Shown one piece after another: positions 25,077-32,177 of a DNA stretch of 64,000 nucleotides (positions are counted from its first letter, which is position 1; every line of letters starts with the position of its first letter). Position numbers and translations under genes: made by a program. Source of the DNA: Chthonomonas sp. UBA2387 (lineage in GTDB: Bacteria; Armatimonadota; Fimbriimonadia; Fimbriimonadales; Fimbriimonadaceae); NCBI GenBank assembly GCA_002343445.1, contig DDSP01000032.1, positions 1 through 64,000 of the forward strand, written 5' to 3'. The notes under the pieces were generated by a model. The model did not search any database and was not told the DNA's origin. It was given only the letters and a program-made list of their open reading frames with translations.

Positions 25077-26261
25077 ATGGCGCGAGAAGTCATCACACCC
25101 GAAAAGCCCGCCGACGTCACCCATCCGCCGATGGAGCCGGTGGAAGAGTTGCGCGTCGAGCGGCCCTCGTTGCGCGACTGGACCGACCTGCGCCTCGGTT
25201 GGTGGGGGTTCGTCCGCAAGAACCTGGACGAGCCCATGCCGCCCGGAGTCGGCTGGTGGCAAACGCTCGGCAACCTGTTGCTCACGTTGCTCATGTTCCA
25301 GTTCGTCACGGGATTTGCGCTGGCGATGTTCTATGCGCCCAGCCCGCAGAGCGCCTACGAGAGCGTGGTGCACATCACGACTCAGGTACCGCTGGGGTCG
25401 TTCGTTCGGGGCCTGCACGTGTGGGGTTCGACCCTGATCGTGGTGGTCACCGTGCTGCACATTCTGCGCGTGTTCTTCTGGGGCTCCTACAAGAAGCCGC
25501 GCGAACTCACGTGGCTGGTCGGCGTGCTGATCTTCAACGTGATCTTGGGCTTCTCGTTTACGGGCTACCTGCTGCCTTGGGACCAGAAGGCGTACTGGGC
25601 GACCGTCGTGGGCACGCGCATCGCAGCCACGGTTCCCTTTGTGGGGCACGACTTGCTGGTCCTCATCCGTGGCGGCGAGGAGGTCGGGGCGCTGACGCTC
25701 ACGCGCTTCTACGCCATCCACGTGATGTTGCTTCCCGCAGCGCTCATGGGTCTCACGGCCATCCATCTGTATCTCGTGCGGCGGTTGCACATCGCCGGAC
25801 CCGTACTGCCGCAGAAGGGCAAACCGGTGCCGTTCTTCCCCGTTCAGTTGTTCCGCGACGCCGTCGTCGTGTTGGTGGGGCTTGGCATGCTGGTGTATCT
25901 GGCGGCGGCGTTCCCCCCTGCCATCGAGGCAATGGCCGACCCGGCGGGCACCGACTTCAGCCCTCGACCCGAGTGGTACTTCCTGGGGCTGTACGAACTG
26001 CTCAAGATCATGCCGCAGGGCTTCGAGGTCGTGGCCACGGTGATCGTGCCGGGCCTGGTCAGCCTCGGGATGCTGTTCCTGCCGTGGCTGGATCGGTCGT
26101 CTTCGCGACACCCCGCGATGCGCGCCTCGATCATCGTGGCCGGAACGGCGGTGTGCCTGATGATCGGCCTCATGACCTTGAAGGGCATTCTCGAGACGCC
26201 GCCGCCGCACGGCGAGTCCCATTCCGAACCCGCACAAACCCACGCGATGCGCGTAGAATAG
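25077..26261 (+). CDS. cytochrome b (fused b6 and subunit IV type)
   Basis: This is a 394-residue quinol-oxidising cytochrome b. Haem ligand pairs are visible in HVWGSTLIVVVTVLH (13 residues between) and HVMLLPAALMGLTAIH (14 between); the wider second spacing is b6-like. The quinol-site motif PEWYFLG is near residue 300, so b6 and subunit IV are joined in one chain, with three more helices at the C-terminus. Together with the Rieske protein and the dihaem c/b fusion it makes a possible path from the quinol pool to the Mo enzyme. The last codons contain TAGAAT (26253-26258), a likely -10 for the riboswitch RNA downstream. Confidence 0.88.
   Translation: MAREVITPEKPADVTHPPMEPVEELRVERPSLRDWTDLRLGWWGFVRKNLDEPMPPGVGWWQTLGNLLLTLLMFQFVTGFALAMFYAPSPQSAYESVVHITTQVPLGSFVRGLHVWGSTLIVVVTVLHILRVFFWGSYKKPRELTWLVGVLIFNVILGFSFTGYLLPWDQKAYWATVVGTRIAATVPFVGHDLLVLIRGGEEVGALTLTRFYAIHVMLLPAALMGLTAIHLYLVRRLHIAGPVLPQKGKPVPFFPVQLFRDAVVVLVGLGMLVYLAAAFPPAIEAMADPAGTDFSPRPEWYFLGLYELLKIMPQGFEVVATVIVPGLVSLGMLFLPWLDRSSSRHPAMRASIIVAGTAVCLMIGLMTLKGILETPPPHGESHSEPAQTHAMRVE
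26253..26258 (+). promoter_or_regulatory. possible -10 box for the riboswitch transcript
   Basis: TAGAAT overlaps the last codons of the cytochrome b gene. It would start an RNA about 30 bases before the TPP aptamer. I see no good -35. Confidence 0.35.
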
Positions 26262-26296
26262 AAGCGACAACCACATAGCGTTGGCAAGGTTTTGCC

Positions 26297-26391
26297 CGCT
26301 GGGGGAGCCCGTAACGGGCTGAGAGTCTCCGAGGCAGACGCGGAGTGACCCCTGGAACCTGATCCGGTTCGTACCGGCGTAGGGATTGCGG
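26297..26391 (+). ncRNA. TPP riboswitch (THI element)
   Basis: The aptamer has the conserved stretches in order: GGGGAGCCC...GGGCTGAGA, GAGTGACCCCTGGAACCTGATC, and CGGTTCGTACCGGCGTAGGGA, closed by CCGC (26297) pairing with GCGG (ending 26391). These are the hallmarks of the thiamine pyrophosphate aptamer. After it, a long hairpin pairs 26405-26412 (CCCCAAGC) with 26454-26461 (GCTTGGGG), with inner stems AGGCCG/CGGCCT and TCGCA/TGCGA. Its 3' arm covers the only Shine-Dalgarno-like GGGG, nine bases before ATG 26471. This suggests control of translation. The next gene is not a thiamine gene, which is unexpected. Confidence 0.88.
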
Positions 26392-26404
26392 AGCGACGCG
26401 CGTG

Positions 26405-26461
26405 CCCCAAGCAGGCCGTCCTCGCAATCGAATGCGATGGCGGCCTCGTTTGCGCTTGGGG
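26405..26461 (+). promoter_or_regulatory. ribosome-site-masking hairpin downstream of the TPP aptamer
   Basis: Three stacked stems (CCCCAAGC/GCTTGGGG, AGGCCG/CGGCCT, TCGCA/TGCGA) form a long hairpin. There is no T-tract, so it is not an intrinsic terminator. The final GGGG of the 3' arm is the best ribosome site for the gene at 26471. Confidence 0.55.
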
Positions 26462-26470
26462 ATACCACTC

Positions 26471-27229
26471 ATGAGAAAACAAGCCTTCACGCTCATCGAA
26501 CTGCTCGTCGTGATCGCCATCATCGCGATTCTGGCGGCGATGCTCTTCCCCGTCTACGCCCAGGCCAAGGAGTCGGCCCGGAGCACCCAAGACCTGAGCA
26601 ACGCCCGCCAGATCGGGCTGGCCGTGCGAATGTACGTCGCCGACCACGACGACACGATGCCCATCTTCTACGCCTACAACAGCCAGCCGCCGGCCTGGCA
26701 ACCTGGCCACAAGGGAGTGGAAGTCGGCCTGTTGCCCTACACCAAGAGCCAGGAGATCTTCCGCAGCCCCCTCGACAACGGTGGCCCGTACACAGCGCAG
26801 GACGTCCCCGGCGCGACCACCTACTGGGCCGCTTACGGCAGTTCCTACCGCTTCACGCAGTGCATGTACACCGTCGTCGCGGGCGAATCCACGGGCAACA
26901 ACCAGCCCTACGACTTCACCCGCGTGGTCACCGATTCGGGCGTCGAATTCCCGACCGAGACGAGGATCATGCGTCTGGAGATGTTCCCCTTCTTTAGCCG
27001 CGCGGTGGACACCGACTGCGCTCGATACGGTTACGACTGCGAGCCGCCCTACAACTACTACCGCCAGTGGGGCTCGCGCGCGGGCTCGATGATCTTCTTC
27101 GACGGGCATGCCAAAAACATCTCGTCGGCGGGGGCGTTCGACCAGAGCCGCGTAAACCCCGAAGGCCGACGCTCCGGCGAGGAGAACCCAGACTCGTGGT
27201 CGGGCACGTGGTACGGCGCGTGCGACTGA
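26471..27229 (+). CDS. pseudopilin-like protein with prepilin methylation motif
   Basis: This is a 252-residue protein with a textbook prepilin N-terminus: [23 protein letters not shown], with Phe as the processed first residue and Glu at +5. It continues with the [20 protein letters not shown] head and a C-terminal [12 protein letters not shown] motif of the kind used by the large H-x9-DG family of pseudopilin-like proteins in Armatimonadota, Planctomycetota and Verrucomicrobiota. It would be cleaved by prepilin peptidase and sit in the envelope or a pseudopilus. Its mRNA is headed by a TPP riboswitch. No secretion or pilus assembly genes are adjacent. Confidence 0.85.
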   Translation: MRKQAFTLIELLVVIAIIAILAAMLFPVYAQAKESARSTQDLSNARQIGLAVRMYVADHDDTMPIFYAYNSQPPAWQPGHKGVEVGLLPYTKSQEIFRSPLDNGGPYTAQDVPGATTYWAAYGSSYRFTQCMYTVVAGESTGNNQPYDFTRVVTDSGVEFPTETRIMRLEMFPFFSRAVDTDCARYGYDCEPPYNYYRQWGSRAGSMIFFDGHAKNISSAGAFDQSRVNPEGRRSGEENPDSWSGTWYGACD

Positions 27230-27279
27230 CTTAGGTCCCTCGTGCGCAACCCGGTGGGGCGGCGGCGAGTCCTAGCATC

Positions 27280-27537
27280 ATGAAGCGCTGGGGCTTGCTG
27301 CCGCTGATCTTCCGATCGCTCCGGTCGAGACGCCGCGCCGCTTGGGTTGTCGGCGTCTTGGCCTTGGCGTATCTGGTGTCGCCGATCGACCTGCTTCCCG
27401 ATCCCCTGTTGGTGATTGGTTGGCTGGATGATTTTGGTGTCGCCGCGTGGGCACTGAGCGAAGTTCTGGCTCTGCGGGGAACCCGAACCGCTGAGGAGCC
27501 CGGCCAGACTTTCCGGGCGTCTGGAAGCGGACGGTAG
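27280..27537 (+). CDS. DUF1232 (YkvA-like) small membrane protein with repeat-derived tail
   Basis: This 85-residue protein has the DUF1232 core AYLVSPIDLLPDPLLVIGWL followed by DDFGVA, which forms one or two short membrane segments. The basic N-terminus (FRSLRSRRRAAW) fits an inner-membrane orientation. The family function is poorly known. The last ~16 residues (EEPGQTFRASGSGR) are translated from the first copy of the interspersed repeat that begins at 27491. So the natural C-terminus was probably replaced when the repeat arrived. Confidence 0.7.
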   Translation: MKRWGLLPLIFRSLRSRRRAAWVVGVLALAYLVSPIDLLPDPLLVIGWLDDFGVAAWALSEVLALRGTRTAEEPGQTFRASGSGR

Positions 27538-27615
27538 GGCTGATGTCCCCTTCGACACCGCGCCGCCATTGGCTACGGCAAACCGAACGAAAGGCGGCGC
27601 GGGCTCAGGGTGACG
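27491..27615. repeat. interspersed repeat copy 1 (partial)
   Basis: The copy runs from CTGAGGAGCCCGGCC to GGGCTCAGGGTGACG, ends that are imperfect inverted repeats of each other. It shares the core GGCGTCT(C/G)GAAGCGGACG and CTTCGACACCGCGCCGCCAT with the other copies. It covers the end of the DUF1232 gene and lacks the GGTCCCTTCGCAT segment. Confidence 0.8.
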
Positions 27616-27625
27616 AAACCTCCAA

Positions 27626-27785
27626 CCGTCACGCTGAGGAGCCCGGCCCGAGGTCCCTTCGCATCTGGGTAGGCGGGTGATGCCGGGCGTCTCGAAGCGG
27701 ACGATAGGGCAGATGTCCTCTTCGACACCGCGCCGCCATTGGCTTCGGCAGACCGAATGAAAGGAGGCGCGGGATCAGGGTGACG
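27626..27785. repeat. interspersed repeat copy 2
   Basis: A full copy starting CCGTCACGCTGAGGAGCCC and ending ATCAGGGTGACG. It is a near-identical neighbour of copy 3 at a spacing of 170 bases. Terminal CCGTCAC...GTGACG are complementary, as in small non-autonomous mobile elements. Confidence 0.85.
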
Positions 27786-27795
27786 AAACCTCCAA

Positions 27796-27955
27796 CCGTC
27801 ACGCTGAGGAGCCCGGCCCGAGGTCCCTTCGCATATACGTAGGCGGTTGATTCCGGGCGTCTCGAAGCGGACGATAGGGCAGATGTCCCCTTCGACACCG
27901 CGCCGCCATTGGCTTCAGCTGGCCAAACGAGAGGAGGCGCGGGCTCAGGGTGACG
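27796..27955. repeat. interspersed repeat copy 3
   Basis: A full copy immediately before the GIY-YIG gene. The differences from copy 2 are mostly in the segment AGCTGGCCAAACGAGAGG. Its right end abuts the upstream region of the nuclease gene. Confidence 0.85.
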
Positions 27956-27988
27956 AAGGGGCGCGTTCTGGGGCAATATGAGAACCTC

Positions 27989-28285
27989 ATGGCACCTACC
28001 GTTTACATGCTGAGAAACCGCGCTGGCTTTCTCTATGTCGGAGTCACCAACAACATGAATCGTAGACTTGGGGAGCATTTGGATGGCGCATCGTCATACA
28101 CTGCTCGTTTTGGGCCGTGGAGCCTGGTATGGATGGTGGAATGTCAGGACTTTCAAAGCGCGATCACCCTTGAGAAGCGGCTCAAGGGTTGGAGTCGGGC
28201 CAAGAAGCAGGCGCTGATCGACGGAGACGCGGAGGTCTTGAAGAGACTCGCCAAACCGGGTTCTCACAAGAGCGAGAGTGACTAG
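27989..28285 (+). CDS. GIY-YIG single-domain nuclease
   Basis: This 98-residue protein is little more than a GIY-YIG domain. TVYMLRNRAGFLYVGVTNNM contains the degenerate Y-x-ML...YVG core (GIY and YIG motifs appear as VYM and YVG), followed by RRLGEHLDGASSYTARFGPW with the catalytic Arg and EKRLKGWSRAKKQAL near the end with the metal Glu. Family members include small UPF0213-type proteins of unknown role. The ATG at 27989 is preferred over 27950, which lies in repeat sequence. The gene sits exactly between repeat copies 3 and 4, with no other gene on the unit. Confidence 0.8.
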   Translation: MAPTVYMLRNRAGFLYVGVTNNMNRRLGEHLDGASSYTARFGPWSLVWMVECQDFQSAITLEKRLKGWSRAKKQALIDGDAEVLKRLAKPGSHKSESD

Positions 28286-28291
28286 CCTCTT

Positions 28292-28424
28292 CCGTCACGC
28301 GGAAGGAGCCCGGCCGGACCTTCCGGGCGTTTGGAAGCGGACGTACGGCTGATGTCCCCTTCGACACCGCGCCGCCATTGGCTTCGGCAGATCGAACGAA
28401 AGGGGGCGCGGGCTCAGGGTGACG
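28292..28424. repeat. interspersed repeat copy 4
   Basis: It starts CCGTCACGCGGAAGGAGCCC a few bases after the nuclease stop and ends GGGCTCAGGGTGACG. It has the same orientation as copies 1-3, and like copy 1 it lacks the middle GGTCCCTTCGCAT segment. Confidence 0.8.
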
Positions 28425-28472
28425 ACCTGAGCAGGGAACGAGCGGGCACCGAACCATCGTACAGGACGGAAG

Positions 28473-29858
28473 ATGCTGTATCGTCTTCCTCGCGCTCTTG
28501 CGCTCTCGGCGCTGGCCCTTGCGGCCAGCACTTTCGCCGACCCCATCGACGACCTGATCCAACGAGAGATCGAGACCAAGAAGATCCCCGGCGCGGCCGT
28601 CCTCATTCTCAAGGACGACCAAGTGGTCAAGCGAGCCGCGTATGGCCTGGCCGACGTGGAACAGCAGGTCAAGATGACGCCCGAAGCCGTCTTCGAGTCG
28701 GGCTCCATCGGCAAAACGTTCACGGCCACCGTGATCATGCAATTGGTCGAGGAAGGCAAGCTGAGCCTCGACGACCCGATCGCCAAGCACCTGGGCGACA
28801 AGGTGCCCGAGAAGTGGCGCGCGAACACGGTCCGCCACCTGCTGGCCCACCAGAGCGGCATCCCCGAGTATGCCCTCGTCCCCAGCCTCGGGCTGGTCGA
28901 GACGTGGACGCTCGACGATTGGTGGAAGAAGATGGCCGAGTTGCCGATGGACTTTGCCGTCGGCGCGCGGTTCGCCTACAGCAATTCGAACTACCTGCTG
29001 CTCGGCCTGATCGCCCAAGCCGTGGCGGGCGAGGACATCAACGCCCTGCGCACCAAGCGCATCTTGGAGAAACTCGAACTCAAGAGCTCGCTGGTCGAGG
29101 ACGCGCGGCGCATCGTGCCGAACCGCATTCCCGGCTACCTGTTGCTGCCCAACGGCATCGCGCGCGGCATGGCGATCCCCCACGTTTACGGCGACGGCAG
29201 CCTGCTCAACACGCTGGAGGACCTCGCCACGTTTGAGAAGGCGTTCCGCGAAGGGCGGCTGGTCAAGCCCGAGACGCGCGACCTGATGCAGACCGCCCAG
29301 CGCACGACCAACGGACGCAAGACGGGTTACGGCTTGGGCTGGATGGTCCGCGAAGTGAACGGAGTCCCCACGGTCTCGCACGGCGGCAACACGGGCGCGT
29401 TCTCGAACAGCGTGTTCACCGTGCCCAGCGAGAAGCTGACCATCGTCCTGACGATGAACGTGCACAACCAATCGGGCGACGGCCTGGCCCAACGCATTGC
29501 GGAGCACTACGCGCCCGCGCTTGCCCCGATCGCCTACAAGGAGTCGCCCGACCCCGACCCCGCGCGCACGGAGAAACTGCTCAAGTCGGTCAAGGCGCTG
29601 ACCGCCGGCGAACTCGCCTCCGCCGACCTCGACCCCGACTACTTGGAGCGCCTCCAAACCGCTCGTGGTCGCATGGGCCTTGGGGCGTTGGCGCGGTTCC
29701 GCTCGGTCGAGTCAATGGCGTTCCTGAATCAGGAGAAGGCCGATCCCGACACGCTGCTCCGCTATCGGACCAAGGTGGACGGCAAGTCCGTGTTGCTCAC
29801 GCTGGTGGTGACGTCGGAGGGCCGGTTGTTCCAAGTCGGTTTCCGCGACGAGGGGTGA
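28473..29858 (+). CDS. exported serine beta-lactamase-fold hydrolase
   Basis: This is a 461-residue protein with a signal peptide (ALALSALALAASTFA). The catalytic fold is that of class C beta-lactamases and related esterases/DD-peptidases: S-x-x-K in SGSIGKTFTA (about residue 77), Y-x-N in FAYSNSNY (about 168), and the KTG-equivalent HGG in VSHGGNTGAF (about 306). The domain ends near residue 345. A C-terminal ~115-residue extension of mixed alpha/beta resembles the DUF3471-like tails of this family. Such proteins are often esterases or peptidases rather than true lactamases, and the substrate cannot be told. Confidence 0.8.
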   Translation: MLYRLPRALALSALALAASTFADPIDDLIQREIETKKIPGAAVLILKDDQVVKRAAYGLADVEQQVKMTPEAVFESGSIGKTFTATVIMQLVEEGKLSLDDPIAKHLGDKVPEKWRANTVRHLLAHQSGIPEYALVPSLGLVETWTLDDWWKKMAELPMDFAVGARFAYSNSNYLLLGLIAQAVAGEDINALRTKRILEKLELKSSLVEDARRIVPNRIPGYLLLPNGIARGMAIPHVYGDGSLLNTLEDLATFEKAFREGRLVKPETRDLMQTAQRTTNGRKTGYGLGWMVREVNGVPTVSHGGNTGAFSNSVFTVPSEKLTIVLTMNVHNQSGDGLAQRIAEHYAPALAPIAYKESPDPDPARTEKLLKSVKALTAGELASADLDPDYLERLQTARGRMGLGALARFRSVESMAFLNQEKADPDTLLRYRTKVDGKSVLLTLVVTSEGRLFQVGFRDEG

Positions 29859-29862
29859 GCGG

Positions 29863-29868
29863 TATAAC
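29863..29868 (+). promoter_or_regulatory. -10 box of a leaderless promoter
   Basis: TATAAC lies six bases before the ATG at 29875. The gene starts only 16 bases after the previous stop yet appears to have its own promoter. Confidence 0.5.
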
Positions 29869-29874
29869 CAGCGT

Positions 29875-30336
29875 ATGGACTGGCGCGAGCGGCTGACAGA
29901 GATGTTGCCCGTGATGGGGCACCGCAACTGGATCATCGTCGGCGATGCCGCGATGCCGAACATGGTCGGGGTCGAGACCCACGCCACCGGCGAGCCGCTG
30001 ACCACCGTGCTCGACGAGGTGCTGCGTCAGATCGCCGGATGCGGCCACGTCAAGGCCCTGTGCCGATTGGATGCCGAACTCGACCACTTGGACGACTTCG
30101 CCACGCCCGGCGTCAGCGAGTTTCGAGCCGAGATCGTCCACCGGCTGGCCGGACTCCAGGCCGTGGCCGTGGACCACGCCGACCTGCTCGAAGAAGTCTC
30201 CGAGGCCGCGAAGACTTATGCGGTCGCGATGTTCAAGACCGAGTCGCGGATCCCCTACACCAGCGTTTTCATCGAGTTGGGCTGCGGCTATTGGTCGGAA
30301 CAGCAGGAAGCCGCATTCCGCGAGGACTGGGATTGA
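29875..30336 (+). CDS. RbsD/FucU-like protein (tentative)
   Basis: This is a 153-residue cytosolic protein. LPVMGHRNWIIVGDAAMPNM near the N-terminus resembles the His/Asp pattern of RbsD/FucU sugar mutarotases (LGHGDEIVIADA), and the overall length (about 140-150) agrees. The C-terminal RIPYTSVFIELGCGYW is not diagnostic to me. If the family is right it would interconvert anomers of a pyranose. No sugar transport genes are nearby. Its stop overlaps the TTG start of the maf gene. Confidence 0.5.
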   Translation: MDWRERLTEMLPVMGHRNWIIVGDAAMPNMVGVETHATGEPLTTVLDEVLRQIAGCGHVKALCRLDAELDHLDDFATPGVSEFRAEIVHRLAGLQAVAVDHADLLEEVSEAAKTYAVAMFKTESRIPYTSVFIELGCGYWSEQQEAAFREDWD

Positions 30337-30905
30337 CCGTCTTGCTCGCGAGCGCCTCGCCGCGCCGCGTGGCCATGGTGCGCTCGCTTTGGCCGGATGC
30401 CGAAGCCCTGCCCGCCGACGTGGACGAGACCCCCTTGCCCGCCGAACGCCCCTGGGAGACCGCCGAGCGGCTGGCCCGCTCCAAGGCCGAAGCCATACGG
30501 CAAACAAGGCCCGATGCGCTCGTGATCGCCGGCGACACGGTGGTCGCGTTGCGCACCGCAGATGGGGACCTGCAACTGGCCAAGCCGGGAGACGCCGACG
30601 ACGCCAAGCGCATGCTGCGCCTGCTTTCCGATCGGGAGCATCGCGTGATCTCGGGGGTGGCTGTGGCCTCGCCAGGGGGCATACGGTCGTGCTACGCGAC
30701 GACGACCGTGCGGTTTCGCAGGTTGGACGATGCCGAGATCGAAGCCTACGTGGCCACGGGCGAACCGCTGGACAAGGCGGGCGCCTACGCCATTCAGGGC
30801 GGCGCTTCGCGGTTTGCCGAATGGACGCTGGGCTCGTTGACCAACGTCATCGGGTTGCCGATGGAAGCCCTGCAGCAGATGGTCGCGGGCACGTTTCGGG
30901 TCTGA
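30333..30905 (+). CDS. maf: Maf family nucleoside triphosphate pyrophosphatase
   Basis: This is a 190-residue house-cleaning enzyme hydrolysing dTTP/UTP or modified nucleotides to monophosphates. Visible family motifs are LLASASPRR at the N-terminus, DVDET, KAEAI, VIAGDTVVA (about residue 67) and LDKAGAYAIQGGASRF near 150, ending GSLTNVIGLPMEAL. The start is TTG at 30333, inside the stop of the preceding gene (TTGA), which places SASPRR at the right distance from the N-terminus. Confidence 0.88.
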   Translation: MTVLLASASPRRVAMVRSLWPDAEALPADVDETPLPAERPWETAERLARSKAEAIRQTRPDALVIAGDTVVALRTADGDLQLAKPGDADDAKRMLRLLSDREHRVISGVAVASPGGIRSCYATTTVRFRRLDDAEIEAYVATGEPLDKAGAYAIQGGASRFAEWTLGSLTNVIGLPMEALQQMVAGTFRV

Positions 30906-30985
30906 GCGGCGTTCCAATCCCAAGGCGTGGCCGACGACGGGTATCCTTCTCGGGTCCTAGAGTCGGTTCGGCTGTCGGAGTCTGC

Positions 30986-32089
30986 ATGAACAAGTCGCTC
31001 ATCCCTGCAATCGTTGCCCTGCTGGTCGGAGTCGTCGGCGGGTACTTCATCGGTTCCCGAAACGCAGGCGGCCCCGCCAGCGGTCTGATCGGTACCGTCA
31101 ACGGCGAGGCGATCACGTCTCCCGAGTTCCTCGCCCACGTTCGCAAGAAGGGCGAAGTGACGGCCATCATCCAGGGTCGTCCGGTGACGCAGGTCCCGGT
31201 GGCGGGCACGGTGGGCCTTCTCGCTCTGGAGGACTTGATCAAGCAGCGGATCATCTCTCAGATGGCCAAGGACGAAGGCGTGTGGCCAAGCGAAAAGGAC
31301 GTTCTGGACGAGCTCAATCTTCGCAAGGAGAAGAGCCCGCGGTACGTGGCCGAGCTGAACCAGAGCGGCTTGACGCTGGACATGATCAAGCACGGCATTC
31401 AGCTCGACCTTGCGTTCGAGAACCTGATCACCAAGGGCATCACGGTGACGATGGAGGACGTGGACAAGTACATCCAAGAGAACCCGAACTCCTTGATCGA
31501 CCCCGCCAAGATGAGCCTGCAGTTCGTGTTCGTCCGCACCGACGCCGACCGAGGACCGGTTGACGCCGCCCTCAGCCAAGGTCAGCAGTTCGGTCAAGTC
31601 GCCGCCCAATTCAACGCCGACCCCGAGGCGCGCGCCGCACGAGGCGTGTTCCCCGCGCAGGATGTGGCGACCATCAAGCAGCGGCTCCCCGCCGAGGTAT
31701 TCACCAAGATCGAAGCCACGCCCGAACTCCGCACCACCGAGTGGCTCAAGTTCGGCGACGGCTGGGCGAAGTTCTACATCGAGCGCAAGACCGATGCCCG
31801 CAAAGTGGAGCCCGACCAGACCATGAAGGACAATATGCTTCGCCAGTTGCGCATCCAGCGCGGCCAGCTCGCGAACGACGTTGGCCGGAAGGTGCTCGAC
31901 CGCATCAAGACCGGTATCCGCGAAAAGAAGATCATCATTGACGACCAGGGTCTGAAGGGTCAATGGGATCGTGCGGCCGAGCGTCTTCTCGAGGAAGACA
32001 AGCTGTCCACCGGCACGACCAGCGGCTCGGGCGAAGCCACTACCACTGGAGCCACACCGCCTGCGACGGGCGGAACGACGGGCAACTAA
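30986..32089 (+). CDS. SurA/PrsA-like periplasmic folding factor
   Basis: This is a 367-residue membrane-anchored protein. The N-terminal helix (IPAIVALLVGVVGGYFIGS) is followed by VNGEAITSPEFLAHVRKKGE, the typical opening of SurA_N domains. A long helical chaperone region follows, and then a segment (KMSLQFVFVRT ... ARGVFPAQDV) in the place of a parvulin-type prolyl isomerase domain, though the active-site pattern is weak. The tail is a Thr/Gly/Ser-rich low-complexity stretch. The likely role is folding exported proteins. GGAG six bases before the ATG and TAGAGT upstream show that this host gene has an ordinary leader. A strong terminator follows. Confidence 0.75.
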   Translation: MNKSLIPAIVALLVGVVGGYFIGSRNAGGPASGLIGTVNGEAITSPEFLAHVRKKGEVTAIIQGRPVTQVPVAGTVGLLALEDLIKQRIISQMAKDEGVWPSEKDVLDELNLRKEKSPRYVAELNQSGLTLDMIKHGIQLDLAFENLITKGITVTMEDVDKYIQENPNSLIDPAKMSLQFVFVRTDADRGPVDAALSQGQQFGQVAAQFNADPEARAARGVFPAQDVATIKQRLPAEVFTKIEATPELRTTEWLKFGDGWAKFYIERKTDARKVEPDQTMKDNMLRQLRIQRGQLANDVGRKVLDRIKTGIREKKIIIDDQGLKGQWDRAAERLLEEDKLSTGTTSGSGEATTTGATPPATGGTTGN

Positions 32090-32115
32090 CGATCCCCGCC
32101 GGTACGAGTTGAAGG

Positions 32116-32141
32116 GACCCGCTTCGGCGGGTCTTTTCTTT
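32116..32141 (+). terminator. intrinsic terminator
   Basis: Stem GACCCGC (32116-32122) pairs with GCGGGTC (32127-32133) around a TTCG loop, followed by TTTTCTTTG. It closes the SurA/PrsA-like transcription unit before mutS2. Confidence 0.88.
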
Positions 32142-32163
32142 GTGGGCATCTGCGCGGGCGGGC

Positions 32164-32169
32164 CACAAT
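32164..32169 (+). promoter_or_regulatory. possible -10 box before mutS2
   Basis: CACAAT is eight bases before ATG 32178. It is a weaker match to the leaderless pattern, but the terminator just upstream requires a promoter here. Confidence 0.4.
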
Positions 32170-32177
32170 GGGGGGCG

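Noticed and set aside
26405..26461. Intrinsic terminator after the TPP aptamer
   Set aside because: The hairpin has no T-tract and its 3' arm holds the only ribosome site, so translation control fits better.
27491..28424. CRISPR array
   Set aside because: Units are ~130-170 bases, near-identical throughout and have no unique spacers of constant length.
28473..29858. Antibiotic-resistance beta-lactamase
   Set aside because: The active-site motifs fit the wide esterase/peptidase group as well, the C-terminal extension is atypical of resistance enzymes, and there is no mobile context of its own.
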